Source: Bacteroidales bacterium
GTDB lineage: Bacteria > Bacteroidota > Bacteroidia > Bacteroidales > Dysgonomonadaceae
DNA: 10,928 nucleotides
Assembly: GCA_012518155.1 (NCBI GenBank)
Contig: JAAYTC010000281.1
Coordinates: 1-10,928 of the forward strand
Reading direction: 5' to 3'
Shown one piece after another: positions 1 to 6,536 of this stretch. Under the pieces are notes generated by a model. The model was not told the DNA's origin. It ran no database searches and saw only the letters and a list, made by a program, of their open reading frames with translations. Every line of letters begins with the position of its first letter. Position 1 is the stretch's first letter. A program made the position numbers and the translations under genes.

Positions 1-967
1 CCTTTAAGAAGAGGTTCATGACCTTCACGAAAATCACTCCCGTGCAAGTGGCAATAATAAATGCCAGTGCACCCAATCCGAAAATTTTGACTGAGGCGGT
101 AGTCAGGAAGGTGGTTGCCTGCGTGGAAACCCCTACCATTAGCCCGAGTAATATGGTCACGATATCAATCATGGGTCCTCTTGCCGTCTCTGCCAAGCGA
201 CGGGTAACTCCCGACTCCTTGAGCAAGTTTCCGAAGAAAAGCATCCCCAGCAGTGGTAATCCCGAAGGAACTAAAAACGCTGTCAATAGAAGGCCCGCGA
301 TAGGGAAAATGATTTTTTCACTTTGTGAAACCACCCGTGCCGGTTTCATCCGGATGAGCCGCTCTTTCTTGGTCGTAAGCAAACGCATACAGGGAGGCTG
401 CAGAATCGGTATTAGCGCCATATAGGAATAGGCTGATACCGCCACGGCACCCAGTAAGTGAGGGGCGAGTTTCGAAGTCAGGAAAATAGCCGTAGGCCCG
501 TCGGCACCACCAATAATTCCAATCGACGCCGCTTCGGTGGGTTCAAACCCAAGTTGGAGGGCGATGATGTAAGCACCAAATATACCAAACTGGCACACGG
601 CTCCCACGAGAATCAACTTGGGATTCGATATTAAAGCCGAAAAGTCGGTCATCGCTCCAATTCCAAGAAATATAAGCGGGGGATACCACCCCTTTTCAAC
701 TCCTTGGTAGAGTATATTGAGGACCGATCCCTCCTCGTAAATACCGACCTCCATGTTGGCCGTTAAGTCAAACGGGACGTTCCCGATCAGTATACCAAAA
801 CCAATAGGAACCAGCAGCAGGGGTTCAAATTCGTAGCGGATAGCCAAGAAGATGAAGAGTATGCCGAAAAGGATCATGATAAGGTGACCCGTCTCCACGT
901 TGGCAAAGCCCGTGTAATTCCAGAAGGTTTCTAGGTTTTCAAGTAAGAAATAAAAAAAGCTATCCAT
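1..967 (-). CDS. mmdB: Sodium-pumping methylmalonyl-CoA decarboxylase, beta subunit (partial)
   Basis: This is the integral membrane subunit that decarboxylates carboxybiotin and couples the reaction to Na+ export across the inner membrane (OadB/MmdB/GcdB family). I translated it by hand: the frame is open from the ATG at 967 to the left edge, giving 322 residues of a family usually near 400. It is hydrophobic throughout. The family signature GGADGPTAIF lies at residues 153-162; its Asp156 matches the Asp of the OadB ion-binding region. A second signature, SYMALIPILQPP, covers 181-192 and is followed by the basic loop RLLTTKKERLIR. The C-terminal part with the other conserved ion-binding residues (Asn, Ser and Arg in OadB) lies outside the window. 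The start is three bases after the biotin-carrier stop, so the two are co-transcribed and probably translationally coupled. The family call is firm. The substrate (methylmalonyl-CoA rather than oxaloacetate or glutaconyl-CoA) comes from the neighbouring mce and mmdA. Confidence 0.96.
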   Translation of the reverse strand, partial: MDSFFYFLLENLETFWNYTGFANVETGHLIMILFGILFIFLAIRYEFEPLLLVPIGFGILIGNVPFDLTANMEVGIYEEGSVLNILYQGVEKGWYPPLIFLGIGAMTDFSALISNPKLILVGAVCQFGIFGAYIIALQLGFEPTEAASIGIIGGADGPTAIFLTSKLAPHLLGAVAVSAYSYMALIPILQPPCMRLLTTKKERLIRMKPARVVSQSEKIIFPIAGLLLTAFLVPSGLPLLGMLFFGNLLKESGVTRRLAETARGPMIDIVTILLGLMVGVSTQATTFLTTASVKIFGLGALAFIIATCTGVIFVKVMNLFLK

Positions 968-970
968 ATT

Positions 971-1408
971 TTACGCGATTGTGAGCAGTTCGGCGCCTTC
1001 CAAAACTGAATCGCCTTTTCGTACTTTAATATCTTGAATCGTGCCGTCTTTATCGGCTATGATGTTGTTCTCCATTTTCATGGCTTCCAAGATGAGTAGT
1101 TTTTGCCCTTTTTTTACGGCATCTCCCACGTTACAGGTAATGTCGAGGATAATACCGGGGAGCGGCGATATCAGGGTGCTTGTGCTCGCGCTCACGGGTT
1201 GTTTGCTCACGGGTTTGCTCACTTGTGGTTGTGCAGCCCCTGATTGTGCCGGCTTTTTGAAAGCAGTGGTGACGGACTTTTTAGACTTTTTCTCTATTTC
1301 AACCGTGTAGGGAGTGCCGTTCACTTCTACTTCTGCTATCTCATCGCTCGTGCGGTTAACTACCACGTTGTAAAGGCTACCGTTGATTTTGTATTTGTAT
1401 TGTTTCAT
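971..1408 (-). CDS. mmdC: Biotin carboxyl carrier subunit of the methylmalonyl-CoA decarboxylase
   Basis: A 145-residue soluble carrier protein that shuttles carboxybiotin between the carboxyltransferase MmdA and the membrane subunit MmdB. The C-terminal biotinyl/lipoyl domain covers about 78-145 and holds the biotinylation motif EAMKMEN at 108-114, so Lys111 should be the biotinylated residue. SPLPG at 81-85 is the usual start of this domain. The N-terminal 40 residues form a short beta-rich segment (MKQYKYKINGSLYNVVV) typical of the Bacteroidota carriers. A Ser/Ala/Pro/Lys-rich linker at roughly 42-77 would act as the flexible swinging arm. The upstream gene ends 114 bases before the start, by far the largest gap in this operon, while mmdB follows after three bases. 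It could also be labelled a generic acetyl-CoA/propionyl-CoA carboxylase biotin carrier, but no biotin carboxylase gene is present and the sodium-pump partners flank it. Confidence 0.95.
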   Translation of the reverse strand: MKQYKYKINGSLYNVVVNRTSDEIAEVEVNGTPYTVEIEKKSKKSVTTAFKKPAQSGAAQPQVSKPVSKQPVSASTSTLISPLPGIILDITCNVGDAVKKGQKLLILEAMKMENNIIADKDGTIQDIKVRKGDSVLEGAELLTIA

Positions 1409-1435
1409 CTTTTGATTATTTGATCTTTTTATTTC

Positions 1436-1459
1436 GATCTCGGTTTTTTACCGACTATC
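1436..1459 (-). other. Hairpin in the oadG-mmdC intergenic gap
   Basis: Read on the minus strand, TCGGT and ACCGA form a five-pair stem around an A5 loop. Three more pairs (GAT with ATC) follow beyond a small asymmetric internal loop. No T-run follows it, so it is not a standard intrinsic terminator. Within the 114-base gap (1409-1522) it is the only local structure I can see. I find no Bacteroidota -7 box there, so the downstream genes are presumably read through from the mce promoter. An RNA-processing or stability role is conceivable but unsupported. Confidence 0.35.
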
Positions 1460-1522
1460 AACATTTTTAATTTTTCGCTCCCGTTTATTGCCGAGAACTT
1501 ACGTATCATACTGCTTGATCAC

Positions 1523-2443
1523 TTACTTGCGAGGAAGTTCCCTCAATCCATGGATTTTTGAACTCCATGGCGAGTACCGGTTGTCGACACGGTTGAACGT
1601 GAGGATGGTATGTTCGATGTCGTGAATCTTATCCTGTTCCTCGTGCAGCGCCATAAAGATCGCGGCAAGTACTTCGCCGGTAATTTCTTCACGGCTTGTT
1701 TCTTCGGGTTTTCCGGCCAAAGCGGCTTCCCGTTTCTTTAAACTTGATTTAGTAGACATCTTTCCCGCGAACCTGAACACGATGTACAGGAGAACAAGGG
1801 CAGAGAATACTACTAGCATGGCTGTTATTGTCATAGATGCTCCAAATTTATCATGTTGTTTAAACCGCTCTACTTTTTCATTTTTATCGAGGGTGTAGTT
1901 ATTGGTACTGGGCGTCACTTTTTCTAACACGGTGAGCAGATGAGTGCGGTCTTTGTCATATTTTTGCCCATCCATTTCGTATCCCCACGACACATCAGCA
2001 AGCTGTCCTTTCGGGATGACCATTTCGTCGATCAGTTTCTCCCCACTTTCATCGTATAACGCGATGTAGTTTTCTTCGTTGGGGTCTAACTCGAAGCTGA
2101 GGTGGAATGTTCCTTGGTATGCTTTATCGTTTGCCCAGAACAGCACGTGCTGATGGGGGGCAACTCGTGTAAGGACATCCCCCTTGGGAATAGGGTATTT
2201 TCGGGGATTCAACCGGTCATTGGTCAGGAAGCATCCCCCGATATCCTGGGTTCTCGCCGTGTTATTGAATATTTCAATCCAACCGCTTCTCCGTCCGTAA
2301 TCATCCACGTAGTTCTCTTGGTTGATTACGAGCACTTCGTTGATCACGAAGCGCGGGTTTTCAACACGCTTGGAACAAGCCGTGAATGATACCAAAACGA
2401 GGAGCAGAAGGGTGGATAGCGATAACTTGTTCATAATCTTCAT
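1523..2443 (-). CDS. OadG-family gamma subunit of the sodium pump with an extracytoplasmic lamin-tail domain
   Basis: A 306-residue protein that should anchor and assemble the decarboxylase at the inner membrane, as OadG/MmdD does. Residues 1-23 are a signal peptide ending in FTAC, a lipobox-like site with Cys23. About 30-185 look like a lamin-tail (LTD) beta-sandwich: INEVLVINQEN near the start, GWIEIFNN at 54-61, then HVLFWAND at 99-106 and YIALYD at 126-131. One membrane helix spans about 202-226. The tail after it is basic first (KMSTKSSLKKR, positive inside), then carries GEVLAAIFMALHEEQ and ends in the OadG-type block YSPWSSKIHGLRELPRK. Classical OadG proteins are under 100 residues with almost no outside domain, so this one is about three times the usual size. 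The ATG directly abuts the mmdA stop; a second ATG at 2434 would shorten it by three residues and is equally plausible. The LTD assignment is by pattern, not by search. The OadG-type C-terminus and operon position are strong. Confidence 0.87.
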   Translation of the reverse strand: MKIMNKLSLSTLLLLVLVSFTACSKRVENPRFVINEVLVINQENYVDDYGRRSGWIEIFNNTARTQDIGGCFLTNDRLNPRKYPIPKGDVLTRVAPHQHVLFWANDKAYQGTFHLSFELDPNEENYIALYDESGEKLIDEMVIPKGQLADVSWGYEMDGQKYDKDRTHLLTVLEKVTPSTNNYTLDKNEKVERFKQHDKFGASMTITAMLVVFSALVLLYIVFRFAGKMSTKSSLKKREAALAGKPEETSREEITGEVLAAIFMALHEEQDKIHDIEHTILTFNRVDNRYSPWSSKIHGLRELPRK

Positions 2444-4006
2444 TTATAGCGGCAGGTTATCGTGTTTCTTGGGCGGATTCTGCAACTTCTTGGTCTGTAG
2501 TTGTTGCAGGGCGCGAATCACGCGAAAACGTGTATTCCTCGGCTCTATCACATCATCGATATACCCATAGCGTGCTGCTTCGTAGGGATTTGCAAACAGG
2601 TTGTTGTACTCTTGTTTTTTCTCCTCTATTACGGCTGCTTTTTTCTCCGGATCAGTTTCGCTTGCAATCTCTTTGCTGTAGAGCACTTCTACGGCACCAT
2701 CCGCTCCCATCACCGCGATTTCGGCACTGGGCCAAGCATAATTAATATCTCCTCTCAGCTGTTTGCTGCTCATCACGATATGCGCTCCGCCATACGATTT
2801 ACGCAAGGTAACAGTCACTTTTGGAACCGTTGCTTCGCCGTACGCGTACAGCAATTTAGCGCCATGAGTAATTACTCCACCGTACTCCTGTCCCGTTCCG
2901 GGCAAGAAGCCGGGCACGTCTACCAGCGAAACGATGGCAATATTGAAGGCGTCGCAAAAACGAACGAAACGAGCTGCTTTACGCGACGCGTTAATGTCGA
3001 GCACTCCCGCGAGATATTTGGGTTGGTTCGCCACGATTCCTACCGATTGCCCGTTGAACCGAGCAAAACCAACGATGATATTTTTCGCGTAGTCGGCATG
3101 TACTTCAAGGAATTCACCATTATCGATAATGGCTCCGATTACCTCGTACATATCGTAGGGGCGGGTAGGACTGTCGGGTATAATTTCGTTCAGCCCGTCA
3201 TCCAACCGGTCAATCGGGTCGTTGTTGGGGTGCAGGGGAGCCTCTTCCATGTTGTTTTGCGGAATGTAGCTCAACAGTTGGCGGATCAGTTTGAATCCCT
3301 CCTCTTCCGAGGGTACTTGAAATTGAGATACGCCTGATTTAGATGAGTGTACCGAGGCACCTCCCAATTCTTCTTGTGTAACATCTTCACCCGTCACGGT
3401 CTTCACCACTTTCGGGCCGGTAAGGAACATGTAAGAAGTTCCCTGTGTCATGACGATGAAGTCGGTCAACGCGGGCGAGTAAACGGCTCCACCGGCACAA
3501 GGGCCAAAGATGCCCGAAATTTGCGGAATAACTCCCGACGCTAAAATGTTTCGCTGGAATATCTCCGCGTAGCCCGCCAGCGCGTTGATTCCCTCTTGAA
3601 TACGCGCGCCCCCTGAATCGTTAATGCCGATCAACGGGGCACCCATTTTCATTGCTTGGTCCATCACCTTGCATATCTTTTGCGCGTGCATCTCCGAGAG
3701 CGAACCGCCGGAGACGGTAAAATCCTGCGCGAAAATGTATACAAGTCGCCCCTCGATGGTCCCGTATCCGGTAACCACGCCATCGCCGAGGAACTTGTTA
3801 TTTTGCATGCCAAAGTTATGCGAACGATGCTCCACGAACATATCGAACTCTTCGAAGCTGCCTTCATCTAAAAGCATGCTCACGCGTTCACGTGCCGTGT
3901 ATTTTCCTTTTTGGTGTTGCGATGCGATTCTTTTTTCGCCGCCGCCTAACCGAGCTTTTTCACGAAGTTGGATCAGCTCTTTTACTTTATCGAGTTGGTT
4001 GCTCAT
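2444..4006 (-). CDS. mmdA: Methylmalonyl-CoA decarboxylase carboxyltransferase (alpha) subunit
   Basis: A 520-residue cytoplasmic carboxyltransferase of the PccB/MmdA family. It transfers the carboxyl group of (S)-methylmalonyl-CoA to the biotin of the carrier, releasing propionyl-CoA. Two crotonase-like halves are visible. The N-terminal half carries the oxyanion-type motif SGGARIQEG at 131-139 and FGPCAGGAVYSPAL at 167-180. The C-terminal half carries DVPGFLPGTGQEYGG at 363-377 and RKSYGGAHIVMSSK at 402-415. Asp420 in LRGD sits where propionyl-CoA carboxylases have the Asp that selects C3 acyl-CoAs. The C-terminus NPPKKHDNLPL is a family hallmark, so the protein looks full length. The same chain type can serve as propionyl-CoA carboxylase beta. 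No biotin carboxylase is present, however, and the genes after it are sodium-pump subunits, so decarboxylation is the better call. Its stop touches the start of the next gene; mce lies 58 bases upstream. Confidence 0.95.
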   Translation of the reverse strand: MSNQLDKVKELIQLREKARLGGGEKRIASQHQKGKYTARERVSMLLDEGSFEEFDMFVEHRSHNFGMQNNKFLGDGVVTGYGTIEGRLVYIFAQDFTVSGGSLSEMHAQKICKVMDQAMKMGAPLIGINDSGGARIQEGINALAGYAEIFQRNILASGVIPQISGIFGPCAGGAVYSPALTDFIVMTQGTSYMFLTGPKVVKTVTGEDVTQEELGGASVHSSKSGVSQFQVPSEEEGFKLIRQLLSYIPQNNMEEAPLHPNNDPIDRLDDGLNEIIPDSPTRPYDMYEVIGAIIDNGEFLEVHADYAKNIIVGFARFNGQSVGIVANQPKYLAGVLDINASRKAARFVRFCDAFNIAIVSLVDVPGFLPGTGQEYGGVITHGAKLLYAYGEATVPKVTVTLRKSYGGAHIVMSSKQLRGDINYAWPSAEIAVMGADGAVEVLYSKEIASETDPEKKAAVIEEKKQEYNNLFANPYEAARYGYIDDVIEPRNTRFRVIRALQQLQTKKLQNPPKKHDNLPL

Positions 4007-4064
4007 ATGAAATTTTGTTATTGTATTGAATTCGTTTGGTTGTTTCTCAATGGGTGTTTATAAG

Positions 4065-4472
4065 TTATTGTGGGTGCTCGCACAGTTCGGTGAGCACGCC
4101 TCCGGTCGACTTGGGGTGTAAAAAGGCGATGCTTAATCCTTCTGCCCCGGGCCGCCCTTGTTTGTCGATCAGCCGTATTCCTTTTGATTCGGCCTCCTCG
4201 AGTGATTCATTCAGGTTTTCTGTCGCGTACGCGATATGGTGTACTCCCTCACCTCTTTTTTCAATAAATTTAGCCACTGTGCTCTCCTCATCGGTGGGTT
4301 CAAGTAGTTCGATCTTGGTCTGGCCTACCTTAAAGAAAGCTGTTTTTACTTTTTGATCTTCAACGGTCTCGATGTTATAGCATTTCAATCCGAGCACGCC
4401 CTCGTAGTACGGGAGCTGCTCTTCGATACTTTTAACGGCTATTCCGATGTGTTCGATATGTGTAATTTTCAT
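4065..4472 (-). CDS. mce: Methylmalonyl-CoA epimerase
   Basis: A 135-residue member of the vicinal oxygen chelate (glyoxalase) superfamily. It interconverts (R)-methylmalonyl-CoA, made by the B12-dependent mutase from succinyl-CoA, and the (S)-form used by MmdA. Two beta-alpha-beta-beta-beta modules are visible. The first begins ITHIEHIGIAV, with His8 as the expected first metal ligand, and ends KIELLEP with Glu55. The second begins GVHHIAYAT (His78/His79) and ends GVLTELCEHP, with Glu129 as the last ligand and general base region. The length is exactly typical. It is the first gene of the operon: a -7 box lies about 30 bases before its ATG, and mmdA follows after 58 A/T-rich bases. No mutase genes are seen, so they must lie elsewhere in the genome. 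The generic 'VOC family protein' label is possible, but the context makes the epimerase very likely. Confidence 0.94.
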   Translation of the reverse strand: MKITHIEHIGIAVKSIEEQLPYYEGVLGLKCYNIETVEDQKVKTAFFKVGQTKIELLEPTDEESTVAKFIEKRGEGVHHIAYATENLNESLEEAESKGIRLIDKQGRPGAEGLSIAFLHPKSTGGVLTELCEHPQ

Positions 4473-4502
4473 ATATTTTGTTGTTTATTTGAGTTTTGAC
4501 TG

Positions 4503-4533
4503 CAAAAGTACTTCTTTCCATCATATAAAGAAA
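4503..4533 (-). promoter_or_regulatory. Promoter of the mce-mmdA-oadG-mmdC-mmdB operon
   Basis: On the minus strand TACTTTTG (4510-4503) matches the Bacteroidota -7 consensus TAnnTTTG exactly. A one-mismatch -33 element, TTTC (4533-4530), stands 19 bases upstream. Transcription should begin near 4497, giving a leader of about 25 bases before the mce ATG. An inverted repeat, TTCTTT/AAAGAA (4512-4517 and 4527-4532), fills the spacer and touches the -33 element. The call rests on consensus matching only. Confidence 0.6.
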
Positions 4534-4554
4534 TTAAAAAGAGGAGTTTGTAAA

Positions 4555-5538
4555 TTAGATAGAAGAGATCCTTAAAACTTCCAGCATCTCATCGCTTATT
4601 TCCCGCTCTTTTTTTATGGCACGTTTGAACGGCACGTACACGATTTCATTTTCTCGAATGCCAATCATCACGTTTCGTTGGTTCTCCAGCAGTGCCTGAA
4701 TAGCCGCGATGCCCATCCTGCTAGCCAATATCCGGTCTTGTGCCGTTGGCGACCCGCCCCGTTGCAAATGCCCAAGGATTGTTACCCTGACATCATACCA
4801 GGGATACTCTTTTTTCACCCTTTCGGCAAGCTGGATAGCACCTCCCGTGATTTCACTTTCGGTGACGAGCACCATGCTACTATTTTTCGATTTTCGGAAG
4901 CCCTGTTCAATGAGTTCGGCCAACTGGTCCTTTTCGATGCTAATTTCGGGTATAATAGCCGCCTCTGCTCCAGAGGCAATCGCGCTGTTGAGTGCCAAGA
5001 AACCACAATTGCGGCCCATGACCTCCACGAAAAAGAGACGTTCGTGGGAGGTTGCCGTATCTCGCAGCCTGTCCATCGATTGCATAATGGTATTTAGCGC
5101 GGTGTCGTAGCCAATAGTGGTATCGGTACCGTTCAGGTCGTTATCGATTGTCCCCGGCAGTCCCACCACCGGAATATTAAACTCATTGGCAAAAATACCG
5201 GCCCCGGTAAGAGAACCGTCGCCTCCAATTACCACCAGTGCGTCAATGTTGTGTTTCTTGATGTTCTCGTACGCTTTTTTACGCCCTTCAACCGTGGTGA
5301 AATCCTCAGACCTGGCCGTTTTCAGGATGGTTCCACCCTGTTGTATGATATTGCTTACGCTATTGGTTTGAAACTCCTCGATCTCGTCGGATACGAGTCC
5401 TCTGTAACCTCTATATATTCCATACACGCGCATGCCGTTCGATATGCCGGCACGCGTAGCCGCCCGGATAGCAGCATTCATTCCCGGTGCATCCCCTCCG
5501 GAGGTGAGGATGCCCACGCTCTTGATATTTGAATCCAT
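4555..5538 (-). CDS. pfkA: ATP-dependent 6-phosphofructokinase
   Basis: Phosphorylates fructose 6-phosphate to fructose 1,6-bisphosphate, the committed step of glycolysis, in the cytoplasm. With the start at 5538 it has 327 residues, typical of bacterial PfkA. Motifs in order: TSGGDAPGMNAAIR at 12-25 (nucleotide loop), RGYRGL at 43-48, GGDGS at 105-109, PGTIDND at 128-134 with the catalytic Asp132, MGRNCG at 174-179, and GHLQRGGSP at 256-264. The Gly in GGDGS, rather than the Asp of PPi-dependent enzymes, indicates ATP use. The frame stays open to an ATG at 5742, but that start would lie inside ispH, upstream of the ispH terminator and the pfkA promoter, and its extra 68 residues do not resemble the family; 5538 is therefore preferred. 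It is probably a single-gene transcript with a leader of about 60 bases. I see no strong hairpin terminator in the 82 bases after the stop. Confidence 0.97.
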   Translation of the reverse strand: MDSNIKSVGILTSGGDAPGMNAAIRAATRAGISNGMRVYGIYRGYRGLVSDEIEEFQTNSVSNIIQQGGTILKTARSEDFTTVEGRKKAYENIKKHNIDALVVIGGDGSLTGAGIFANEFNIPVVGLPGTIDNDLNGTDTTIGYDTALNTIMQSMDRLRDTATSHERLFFVEVMGRNCGFLALNSAIASGAEAAIIPEISIEKDQLAELIEQGFRKSKNSSMVLVTESEITGGAIQLAERVKKEYPWYDVRVTILGHLQRGGSPTAQDRILASRMGIAAIQALLENQRNVMIGIRENEIVYVPFKRAIKKEREISDEMLEVLRISSI

Positions 5539-5601
5539 CGTTAAAATGTTAGTCGTTGAATCGGAAGTGGATACCCTGATCCCCTTGTAAACAATGAGAT
5601 G

Positions 5602-5633
5602 CAAAGATACATTTTTTAAACGATGGCAACAAA
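5602..5633 (-). promoter_or_regulatory. pfkA: pfkA promoter
   Basis: On the minus strand, TTTG (5633-5630) and TATCTTTG (5609-5602) are separated by 20 bases. Both elements match the Bacteroidota primary sigma consensus (TTTG, about 20 bases, TAnnTTTG) without mismatch. The expected start is near 5596, 58 or so bases before the pfkA ATG. The -33 box lies at the end of the T-tract of the ispH terminator. Confidence 0.75.
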
Positions 5634-5655
5634 AAAAAGCTGCTAAAAAGCAGCT
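5631..5655 (-). terminator. Intrinsic terminator of the cmk-ispH operon, overlapping the ispH 3' end
   Basis: On the minus strand a perfect seven-pair stem AGCTGCT/AGCAGCT with a four-base T loop is followed directly by a run of seven or eight T. The 5' arm carries the last two Ala codons of ispH, and the UAG stop spans the loop and 3' arm, so the terminator is partly coding. It isolates ispH from pfkA. Confidence 0.88.
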
Positions 5656-6536
5656 CTTTCCACGCTCAGTTGAGGTTGTAGCTTCGCGATGTTTTTGGCG
5701 AGTGCCTCCATCTGCCACATGGGTGTGGAGGTAGCACCACAAATTCCAATGCTTAATCCTTCTTTTAATAGAGTGGGATCGATTTCATCCGGCGAATGGA
5801 TAAGGTAGGAGTTTGGATTTTTCTGTTTGCACTCCGTGAACAGCACCTTTCCGTTGGAACTCTTTTCTCCGGCTATAAAGAAAATCAAGTCGTGACTCGT
5901 CGCGAATTCTTGTATATTAGGTACCCGGTTCGATACTTGGCGGCAGATGGAGTCGTAAAACTCCAATTTCGCCCCCTCTTGCATTCGTTCTCGTATTATT
6001 TCTCCCACTTCAAAAAAGCCTTCCAGCGACTTGGTGGTTTGCGAGAACAGGTTGATGTCGCGCGAGAAATCCAGTTTGTCTATATCCGCTTTGCTTTCGA
6101 TCACGATTGCCGTTTCGTCGGTCTGTCCCAGTAACCCATTCACTTCGGCATGCCCCTTTTTCCCGTAAATAACAATCTGCGCTTCGTCGTTTTCGCGGCG
6201 GACAAACTTCTTTTTTATTTTTTTCTGTAAACCCAACACCACCGGGCAAGAGGCATCAATAAGTTCAATGTTGTTCTGTTTTGCAATTTCGTACGTGCTC
6301 GGAGGTTCGCCATGCGCCCGCAATAGTACGCGTACGTTTTTGAGTTTTTTAAATTGTTCGTGATTAATGGTTATCAATCCCATTTTTTCAAGACGTTCCA
6401 CCTCTATGTTGTTGTGTACAATATCACCGAGACAATATAGTGTGCCATTCTCCTTCAGTTCTTCTTCTGCTTTATTGATGGCTTTAACCACCCCGAAGCA
6501 GAAACCGGACTGCTTGTCGATTTCGATTCTACTCAT
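5643..6536 (-). CDS. ispH: 4-hydroxy-3-methylbut-2-enyl diphosphate reductase
   Basis: IspH (LytB) reduces HMBPP to isopentenyl and dimethylallyl diphosphate, the last step of the MEP isoprenoid pathway, using a [4Fe-4S] cluster in the cytoplasm. The 297 residues are normal for the short bacterial form. The three cluster cysteines are visible: Cys13 in GFCFGV, Cys97 in DASCPVV and Cys198 in DSICRQVSNR. The substrate-binding residues also fit: His41 in DIVHNN, His75 in RAHGEPP, His129 and Glu131 in KKGHAEVNG, Thr167/Thr168 in SQTTKS, SSN at 226-228, and Ser270 in GATSTP. The ATG overlaps the cmk stop by four bases (ATGA), indicating translational coupling. The last codons form part of the transcription terminator. 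It is not fused to ribosomal protein S1, as in some Firmicutes. No key residue is missing. Confidence 0.97.
   Translation of the reverse strand: MSRIEIDKQSGFCFGVVKAINKAEEELKENGTLYCLGDIVHNNIEVERLEKMGLITINHEQFKKLKNVRVLLRAHGEPPSTYEIAKQNNIELIDASCPVVLGLQKKIKKKFVRRENDEAQIVIYGKKGHAEVNGLLGQTDETAIVIESKADIDKLDFSRDINLFSQTTKSLEGFFEVGEIIRERMQEGAKLEFYDSICRQVSNRVPNIQEFATSHDLIFFIAGEKSSNGKVLFTECKQKNPNSYLIHSPDEIDPTLLKEGLSIGICGATSTPMWQMEALAKNIAKLQPQLSVERAAF

Noticed and set aside
18..425. Plus-strand open frame of 135 codons at the left edge
   Set aside because: The opposite strand encodes clear MmdB signatures through this whole stretch, so the plus frame is a shadow.
1436..1459. Intrinsic terminator between the oadG-like gene and the biotin carrier
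   Set aside because: The stem is short, has an internal loop, and no T-run follows on the transcribed strand. The downstream genes also lack a promoter of their own.
2501..3337. Long open frame on the plus strand opposite mmdA (278 codons)
   Set aside because: It is antisense to a highly conserved gene, low in complexity pattern, and shows no recognisable domain; it is a frame shadow of mmdA.
1..4006. Oxaloacetate decarboxylase or propionyl-CoA carboxylase as the identity of the operon
   Set aside because: There is no pyruvate-carboxylase-like alpha subunit and no biotin carboxylase. A PccB-type carboxyltransferase with membrane pump subunits and an epimerase fits methylmalonyl-CoA decarboxylase.
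4473..4554. Intrinsic terminator for pfkA
   Set aside because: Only an A/T-only inverted repeat with a nine-base loop is present and it coincides with the mce promoter spacer; there is no convincing hairpin plus T-run.
5539..5742. Longer pfkA reading frame starting at 5742 inside ispH
   Set aside because: The additional 68 residues are not PfkA-like. The interval contains the ispH terminator and a perfect promoter, and the start at 5538 gives the normal N-terminus and length.
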